A stretch of DNA of 64,000 nt from Canna indica (lineage: Eukaryota; Streptophyta; Magnoliopsida; Zingiberales; Cannaceae): contig CP136893.1 in NCBI GenBank assembly GCA_034359265.1, forward strand, positions 18,543,001 to 18,607,000. The letters run 5' to 3'. Of the stretch, positions 56,999 to 64,000 are shown piece by piece (within the stretch, counting starts at the first letter, position 1; each line of letters opens with the position of its first letter). Position numbers and translations under genes: made by a program. The notes under the pieces were generated by a model. The model ran no database searches, was not told the origin of the DNA, and worked only from the letters and a program-made list of their open reading frames with translations.

Positions 56999-59198
56999 GA
57001 AAGTAGTGGCGAATAATTATTCGTGGAGAGTCGTATGAGTGAAGCTGACGTGGCACACGGGCAGGTATCCCTTAGGTGATGTGACTACGTTCGGCTGGTA
57101 ACACCACTACCTCCAATATCCCGCCGCAAGATGGGCCGTTCAACAACGCCCATCTTGATCCGATGGTCGATAAAAATAGCAGTTGATGTAGGCTTTGTCA
57201 ACGTATCAGCTAATTGCAGAGCTGCTGGTATGTGTTGAACCGAGAGGAATTTAGTTGCAACTTGATCTCGAACAAAATGAAAATCTAATTCAACATGCTT
57301 CATCCTGCTGTGACTGCTCGGTTGATTTGTCAGTATGGTAGCACCGAGATTGTCACAGTAGACTGTCGGAGGGGAGAAGTGGAAGTAATCAAGTTCATTT
57401 ACAAGGTGAGTGATCCACTGTACATCTGCTGCTGTGTTAGCGAGTGCTTTGTACTCGGCTTCAGTCGACGACCTTGAAATACTCCGTTGTTTTTTTGAAC
57501 TCCAACTGATTGGAGAGTTGCATAGGAATATGATGTATTCACCAGTGGACTTTCAATCATCAAGATCGCCTCCCCAGTTGGAATCCGAATAAGCTACCAT
57601 ATTGAAACTGTTGTTTGAATTTAGTAGAATGCCCAGGTTGGAAGTACCTCGCAGATACCTTAGAACTCGCTTGCAGCATTGCCACTGAGTGGTTGTCGAG
57701 TTATGCATGTGTTGGGATAATTTGTTGATTGCATAGCTAATATATGGTCTCGTAAATGTCAGGTACTGCAGGGCTCCAACTACTTGTCGAAACAGGTTTG
57801 CATCAGCAGGTTGAGGGCCATCATTGACAATCAACTTAATGGAAGCCGACATAGGTGTTTTGGTGCTGTTTGACTCATGCATATTGAACTTGTACAGGAG
57901 ATCTGAAGTGTACTTTTGCTGTGAGAGAACAAGTCCGGATGTTGTTCTGCTTACTTCAATGCCCAGGAATTAAGTAACTTAGTAGCTAGATCTCCTTGAG
58001 AGAGAAGCGCATTGACAACTTCTCATATATATTTGATATTTTCTCTTTTGAAGAACCTGTTAATATAATATCATCGACGTACAACAATAGCAGTGTAATG
58101 GAATAATTGTTCTTCAATATAAACAAAGAAGTATCAGATGCAGAATTATGAAAACCAAGAGATGTTAGGTAAGTTTTTAGCTTGGGGAGCTTGCTGTAAG
58201 CCATAAATGGATTTGTGCAACTTACATACATGATTTGGATGTTCAGAGCTGATAAATCCCGGCGGCTGCTGCATGAAGACCTCTTCGTGTAACGTTCCAT
58301 GAAGGAACGCATTGTTGACGTCGTGTTGGAACATTTCCCAATTTTTCTTGGAGGCCAGACTTAAGATTAAGCGTACAGTAGCTTGTTTTATCATCGGATT
58401 AAAGGTTGATTTGAAGTCAATACTGGGTCTTTGATGGAAGCCTTTTGCCACAAGTCTTCCTTTAAATTTATCAACCAAGCCATCTGGCTTTTGTTTTATC
58501 CGAAAAATCCTGCGGCAGCCAACTATGTTCTGTGCTTTATCTGCAGGGACTAGTGACCAGGTGTTACGCTTAATCAATGCATCAATCTCCTATTGCATCG
58601 CATGTCTCCACTCTGGGCATTGCACGACTTGTTTATAAGTATTTGGAACATGCGATGAACATGCAATGCTTATCAGTGCTGAGTAATATGTGGGAACTCT
58701 TGGTTTGAAAATATTAGACTGCGACCGAGTGTGTACTCTCCGTGGAGCAGATGGTTCAATGTTGCTCAATGGATTCGGGACTATTATAGGGTCTCCTGCT
58801 GTTGCTAGAGGTTTTGCATCCTGAGATGAAGGAGTAATGACTGTAGGAACTAGATTATTGGATGGTGGAGAGCAAATGTCTGAAGATGCGACTGGACATG
58901 AGTCTGGAACAATTTGTGTTGGAGCACAAATGCCAGATGTAATATCTGTCCAGGAACTGAGAGTTGTTTGGGTGATCCGAGGTGACGATGTTGAGATGGA
59001 GGAGAAAGGAAATATGTTTTCAACAAATTCAACATGCCGGGAGAGAAAGGTTTGAGAGGTGGTGGGTTCAAGGCAGATGTAACAGTGGTGTTTGATCGAG
59101 TATCCAAGAAAAACGCAAGGTTTGGATTTAGAGCCAAACTTGTTTTGAGCATACGGCTTTAGCCAAGGAAAGCACAAACACCCGAAAATTTTTAAACA
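56879..59198 (-). pseudogene. Ty1/copia retrotransposon remnant: integrase end, RT, RNase H, 3' LTR
   Basis: The minus strand holds pieces in order: the integrase C-terminus with SKPCVFLGYS (59177-58590). Then RT with NTWSLVPADK, GRLVAKGFHQ and QHDVNNAFLHGTLHEEVFM (58577-58146), and the catalytic YVDD in LLLLYVDDIILTGSS (58312-57986). Then RNase H with GALQYLTFTRPYISYAINKL and AYSDSNWGGD (57882-57553), and the end with KHVELDFHFVRDQV and ADTLTKP (57303-57085). A 120-bp LTR follows (56879-56998, ends TG/CA). Stops and shifts separate the pieces. Gag, protease, the integrase core and the 5' LTR in the same orientation are missing. Confidence 0.85.
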
Positions 59199-59330
59199 TG
59201 CTTTGTTATTGATCCTTGCTTTGTTATTAATTATCTGGGTCTATATAAACATGTAAAAGTTTCTTCATTGAATACGATTCATTTTCTCCCTCTGTTTAGT
59301 TCATTCCACTTTCCATTATGGTATCAGAGA
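59199..59330 (+). repeat. Copia LTR in plus orientation, followed by a primer-binding site
   Basis: 59199-59316 (TGCTTTGTTATTG...CTTTCCA) is the inverse of the LTR at 56879-56998. It is followed after three bases by TGGTATCAGAG (59320-59330), the tRNA-iMet primer-binding site. It therefore points away from the minus-strand pol genes: a head-to-head arrangement. Confidence 0.7.
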
Positions 59331-59540
59331 TAATTATGTGGTTGATATTGTGTTACGCGCAGATGTTCAGTCTTGCAAGACTCCACGATATTCAATCCTG
59401 GGCGTGAGGAGTGTGTGTTAAAAGTCTCACATTGGTTAAAAATATGGCCAATGTAGCCTTTAAATAATTTGGGCAATCCTCTTCTCATGAGCTAACTTTT
59501 AGGGTGAGTTAGGCTTACTAATTACTTAACAGTTTTAAGT
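59331..59540 (+). mobile_element. Piece of another LTR element
   Basis: After the primer-binding site the sequence runs into GGGCGTGAGGAGTGTG, a polypurine-like stretch. Next comes TGTTAAAAGTCTCACATTGG, an LTR start common among plant copia elements, ending near TTACTTAACA (about 59539). No coding sequence. The class is from memory of such LTRs. Confidence 0.45.
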
Positions 59541-60109
59541 TTGTGATTCTGCTTCCAGTTCTTCATCCAATTTGATGGGCTGCTTGTGCATTTCAATTTA
59601 AGGTCAACCCGGTCATCCTTGATTGATATATCATAGTTACATATGTACTACTCTTCTATGTTGCATGTGTTAAGTGTTGTAGATCTGAACTAGGTTGAAA
59701 CAAACATCTAAAGAATGATCATCTTTATGCTTTCGAGCTTGTGAAGTTCTCAAATGTCGGACGTATATTTTTATTTAGAATAAGGAAAGCTAGTGTTTGT
59801 TTTGAGGAGGTTACCTAACTTGAAACTTGAAAGCTAGTCTATTTTTGAGTTCCATTGTGAAATTATCTTCAAATTTCTTGTATATAAGATGTTGCTGCTT
59901 ATATAAGATGTTGTCGCTTATATACCTGATATTTGATTAGCCTTTTATTTTTCCATGTTCTACCTAAGTTCTAGTTATTTGTCAATTTTTGCTAGTATTT
60001 TTTTCATTTACCATTCATCTATTTATCTATCTTTCTTATTATTGTGTCAATTGGATTAATTGTGACTTCTCATGCCTAGCAATGTTGATTTAGTTTAACT
60101 ATGCATTAG

Positions 60110-60282
60110 TCTTCGGCAGCAAAAGTCATGTTGAGACATGCTTCGTCTGGTACTGGGGTCATTGCTGGTGGAGCTGTTAGAATCATGTTGGAGAATGCTC
60201 TCGAGAAGCAACTAGGAGTCTAGGAAGCAAAAATGTTGCTCGGGAACGAGGCATCCTAATGGAAGAATTGTGGCAGTGAATA
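60110..60282 (+). pseudogene. rps5: Last-exon fragment of the nuclear gene for plastid ribosomal protein uS5
   Basis: After an acceptor-like TATGCATTAG the plus strand reads [20 protein letters not shown] and [16 protein letters not shown]. This corresponds to the C-terminal uS5 core ([17 protein letters not shown]). It then breaks (TAG), and RERGILMEELWQ plus a stop follow (60243-60280), matching the usual uS5c end with the intervening stretch deleted. In functional proteins this domain sits in the small subunit of the plastid ribosome. Here it is truncated and interrupted, inside Harbinger element 2, so it is a captured or inserted fragment. The 600 bp upstream look like its intron. Confidence 0.6.
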
Positions 60283-60910
60283 AAATTCAAGATTGATATA
60301 TTCCTCTAAATTTAAGATTGTGGCTTATGTTGCCTACTCAAAATGTATTTACAATGTAAATTTGCTTATTGGCATCACTTGTGGATAATATTATAATGAA
60401 TAATGTTTGTGATACTGCAAATTGTTTAGCTGCATGAAGTGGATGATAGACAAAATTTATATAATTAACAAGCATGAAATATCACTATATAATTGTATGT
60501 ATTGAGTTGCGAGTGGATGAGAACTTGACATTTGATTTGTGTTTGAGTTCTTCACACGAAGAAACCATTAACTAACTCGAGAGATTAGTATGACATCCAA
60601 CTGCTTAAGCAAAATTAATGCTTATTGTGATAAAGTTAAAGATAAATTAGTGCAAAATTAGTGTATTAAGTAAGACTTTTATGTATTAAGAAATACAAAA
60701 TTTAATTTGGCCATTAAAAATTTAAAAGGGTATTTTGGTCATTTTGTCTTGTTATAACAAAACAAACGCGCGCAAGACATGATTGAATGTCGTATCCCGT
60801 TCTTGACGAAATAAATATGATATAACTGCTATCCCAGGACATCTGATGTCCTATCTTTATTCCTGTCTGGTGTCCTATGACGAGCAGTTTGCAAATCAAA
60901 CAGACCCTTA

Positions 60911-62230
60911 ATTAACTACGCCACAAGGTCAATACAAAAAAGAGCTTAGAGAAGTTGCATGGATAAAAAAGAGAATACTTACATAGGTTTCTTTAATTTT
61001 TCAAGTAACCCTTTGTAGGCCACATTGACAAAGAAAAAACGCTTATTTATAGACGTTTACGAGGTAAGTAGAAATACTTACCGCCTGATTTATTGTTTAG
61101 CTCGTCCTACGTAAGTGAACTTCTATATATGTCAATTATTATAGTTATTATAACGAATAATTATGTGCTCAAATTTTATTATTTTGTTACAATTAAAGAT
61201 TTTAAGTGAAATTTTTTAAATAACTATTTATTACATAGCATGTGTATTATTTTTGACATATTTTTTCTTGTGTTTGTTCTTATTATAATTAGTACATACA
61301 TAGGTGCTACAAAAATTAATATGATGGAACTTCTAAAAAAGCTTCTGGTTGAATGATTATAACTAAAATGTGAGTGTTTAACTTAACAAGTTTGTCTTTG
61401 TGACTTATCATTTTTGTTTTCATTGGAAGAAACACCTCCAAATATTATTAATTTGAAAAAAATATATTAATCAATGAATAAAATAATGATTTATAAATAT
61501 AGATGACATAAATACAAAATTCATATTTCTACATGTGGATCTATATTTAAATTGATACTATAAATATATAATACATGTTAATATATATAATTTTTATTGC
61601 CTATACAAAAATATGATATTTTCAAATTAATTTGTGCCTGTGCAAAATATATAATTTTGAAAGAAAAAAAACTCTAAGTGATTGCATTTTAGGAATATAT
61701 ATATAGATGTGTGTTTACTATTGAGTATTTTTAACTAGGAAAAATAGCAAAAATCTCCCGTGAACTATGATTCATTTGTAATTATCTCTTATGAATTTTA
61801 AAATTAGAAAAAAAATAACTAAATTTTATAAAACTAACAAAAACATCTCCTCTCATCTGTTAACTCAATGTTATTTATTTAATAGAATCTTTTTTTAAAA
61901 TGACACGTGACAGCATTTCATTGGTCAAAATATTAAAATATAAATAAAAAAATTAATTTAAAAAAAATATTAATTGCAAAGTTATTTCCTAATTAACTTT
62001 TCTAACAATTAATATTTCTTAATTTATAATTTATTAATTTTTCAATTAACTTTTTTATTTATTTTTTAATATTTGGACCAATCAAACCTGCTCTTCTAAA
62101 AATGTGCTAAAATATATGTATCTAATAGTATTTTTTTAGTCAATCTAAAAATATTAACATTTTTGTTAATAAAAACTAATTAGCACTCATCTTCGATTCT
62201 AAATATTATTTTTATTAAAACATTAATATA
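60911..62230. other. AT-rich intergenic DNA, no gene seen
   Basis: 61735-62110 begins with phrases of the 'AAAAATCTCCCGTGAACTATG' type found at ends of foldback elements. A matching inverted end was not found. Confidence 0.4.
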
Positions 62231-62234
62231 TTTA

Positions 62235-62330
62235 GAAGTGGCAACATCTAGTATATTTTTTAGAGGTCTAAGGTTCAAATTTTAATATGATCACCTATTG
62301 TGATTTTTTATTTTTATCAAAAAAATATGA
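62235..62330 (+). mobile_element. Diverged SINE copy 3 (candidate)
   Basis: AGAGGTCTAAGGTTCAAATT followed by TTAATATGATCACCTATTGT aligns with the B-box half of SINE copies 1 and 2. The A-box half is degraded. Confidence 0.4.
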
Positions 62331-63666
62331 AAAATAAGAGGGTGACCCGAGAAACCCAACAAAAAATTACAGTGAAAAAGAAAAACAAAAAAGATGATTC
62401 AAATGGTTGGAGGTAGTCATGATAACTTGTTTTCTGTCATGATAGAAAGCTACAAACCACCAAAAAGAAGAGCTTGCGAAATGAATGGGGAAGGCAATGC
62501 ATGCAAGCAAATGTTGAACAGTTGGCGGAAGGACAGGAAATTCCTTCAATTCACGGGCGTGGATTGATGAGATTTTAGTCGACAAAGTTGTTCTTGTTGC
62601 TGGATATGATTGAGTCAGAAGAGCTAATTTTGTTCAGCTCTTTTTGTTCTCATCATGCCTATTATTTATTAATTGGTCTGACAATTTAGGACTTGATTGC
62701 ATGTCTGCTCCTTCAACTCGTTTCCTTCAATCTTTGCCTCGTTCTTTTAAGGGAAAAAAAGTTGTGTTTGTGGAAGAAGGGAAAAGTTAATATGGTGTTG
62801 GATTTTGCCACAACATTTGCAATGCAGGCTCATGATCCTGAAATGTCAATTTGCAGTAAAAAAAATGTTCTTTTCCTTTTAAAAAATATCTTCTAACAAG
62901 CAGATTGATTTTTTTCTTATGTTTGATCCTACATTTAGAAATATTTGAGAAGTATTTTTCTGTCTTAATTTGATTGTGCATTATTTGAAAACAAGTCAAA
63001 ATCATTTTTAGTTAATATAAAATAATCTTAATTATAGACTAACTTTTAGTTTGAATAATTTTATATACTAAAAAATATTTATATCGTAAAGTAATTTTTG
63101 ATATACTTTAAAAGTATTTTAATTGAAAATATAGGTCTCTTTTTCTTTTGCATTTAGGATCTTTGTTTACAGAAGTCTCTCCCTCTCTATGTAGGTTGAG
63201 TAGGCTTTCATCGATATCAATTTGGGTCATGTATGTGCTTGAAAGTAACCATATCAATCTTTATCTTAGCACCATATCAACGTGCAAAGACCATGTGGCT
63301 GCATGGGGCGGTCGCGGGGCGAGGGTCTAATACTAGCTCTGTCTCATTCGTTATCGAAAGATCTCCACTTCCTGCCCCATTTAGAAAACGAATGACTTAA
63401 ATATATGAAAAAATTATTTAAATAAATATAAATAAGTTATTGGAGTGGGGATTTACGGAGTTGAGAGACCTCATACCAACATCGTCTTTTTAAAGTCATT
63501 TCGGGAAAAAATCCCTCATATTCTCCTTTTTTTTAGCAGAGCCTCATTCCTTGCATTATATGGTGGGTCTTCGCTAGAAATTAGGAATCCATATACTAGT
63601 CATCCCTAATATCAAGCCACACAACACAATCCCACACATAAGCATCCTTATGTTATGCTATTATAA
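62331..63666. other. Intergenic DNA, no gene seen
   Basis: ORFs at 62367-63330 have no protein character. A GC patch at 63301-63380 (GGGGCGGTCGCGGGGCGAGG, then CCTGCCCCATTTAG) may be a small old MITE. A TSD was not found. Confidence 0.4.
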
Positions 63667-63667
63667 T

Positions 63668-64000
63668 TGTTTGCCTAAGGTTTTTAGCCGAGGTTGCAAT
63701 CTTTGTTTTGATGAAAAATAAACAAGGAACTATTATTCAAACGAGAAATAATTTTAGGTTTGATGTTGAAAGTTAAGCATGTGATGTCCACAATCAAAAA
63801 GATCGGAACGAAACAAAGAATTCAAGAAGACGTGGCTCGATGCTCGGAAGCTAAAAAGATTGAAAATTAGTTTTAGGGTTTAGATTTATTATTTTAATCC
63901 TTGGGATGTGTATGATAATGATGCTCGTTAAACCAAAATGTTATGACCAGTGTTAAAAATAAATAAATAAAAATAAAAGTCAAACACCCTTACTGTGGAG
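63668..64000 (+). mobile_element. Start of a SIRE-like copia LTR, cut by the window edge
   Basis: The order of motifs (TTAGCCGAGG..., TTTTGATGAAAAATAAACAAGG, AATAATTTTAGG, GAAGACGTGGCTCGATG, TTTAGGGTTTAG) parallels the first 230 bp of the solo LTR at 496-2266, though much diverged. The rest lies outside the window. Confidence 0.45.

Larger units (their letters stand above)
56160..60910. mobile_element. PIF/Harbinger-type element carrying an rps5 exon and copia pieces (element 2)
   Basis: Element 56163-60907, flanked by TTA (56160-56162 and 60908-60910), the canonical PIF/Harbinger TSD. Left end GGGCTCGTTTGTTTAGCAAA, right end inverted GGGTCTGTTTGATTTGCAAA. The left 170 bp match the inverse of the right end of element 1, and the right 200 bp match the inverse of the left end of element 1. 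The two are therefore the same family in opposite orientation. No transposase. Contents: a (CT)n run, a nested copia remnant (56879-59316), another LTR-like piece, and a gene fragment at 60110-60282. Confidence 0.78.

Noticed and set aside
60110..60282. Plastid DNA insertion (NUPT)
   Set aside because: In flowering plants the uS5 plastid protein is nuclear-encoded, and an intron-like stretch precedes the exon.
1..64000. CRISPR arrays, operons, rRNA genes
   Set aside because: Nothing of this kind is seen; the window is plant nuclear DNA.

Overview
The window is nuclear DNA of a flowering plant. The evidence is AT-rich sequence, GT-AG introns of up to 14 kb, plant-type gene families, and a dense mix of plant transposon classes. 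These are L1 and RTE LINEs, Ty3/gypsy and Ty1/copia retrotransposons, hAT, Mutator-like (MULE) and PIF/Harbinger DNA elements, and a tRNA-derived SINE. A monocot is possible, but I cannot name the species.

I support three host genes. (1) A two-exon gene of unknown function on the minus strand (4469-7821), with a palindromic MULE in its intron. (2) A UBA/PUB-domain gene on the plus strand. Its coding sequence runs 11840-30870 over ten coding exons that assemble in frame to about 303 residues, and a probable 5' UTR exon lies near 9750-9902. (3) A single-coding-exon RING-HC protein on the minus strand (41615-42556), with a probable 5' UTR intron. No tRNA, rRNA or CRISPR locus was seen.

Most of the rest is layered transposon sequence, with boundaries fixed where possible by target-site duplications (TSDs). 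The left end holds the tail of a hAT-like element split by a SIRE-like copia solo LTR (TSD CTCCC). Intron 2 of the UBA/PUB gene holds a minus-strand Ty3/gypsy element (13278-25277, TSD GTGGA). That element is itself interrupted by a nearly full-length L1 (about 15279-21621). The 5' UTR intron of the same gene holds an L1 fragment with an RTE fragment inserted in its 3' end.

From 31 kb to 61 kb come an LTR-like block with a 75-bp tandem repeat, two related PIF/Harbinger-type elements that carry gene fragments (34537-36613 and 56163-60907, in opposite orientation), several hAT and Harbinger MITEs, a decayed but complete hAT element with a BED-finger transposase (44736-47768), tRNA-derived SINEs, and two more long-palindrome MULEs with 9-bp TSDs (50543-51912 and 54409-55282). 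The right end has the start of another SIRE-like LTR.

The most interesting parts are the two Harbinger-type elements. One appears to carry exons of a coiled-coil/WD40 protein gene, and the other carries the 3' exon of a nuclear gene for plastid ribosomal protein uS5. The trio of MULE foldback elements and a diverged copy of the UBA/PUB gene's 3' flank about 6 kb downstream also deserve a look.
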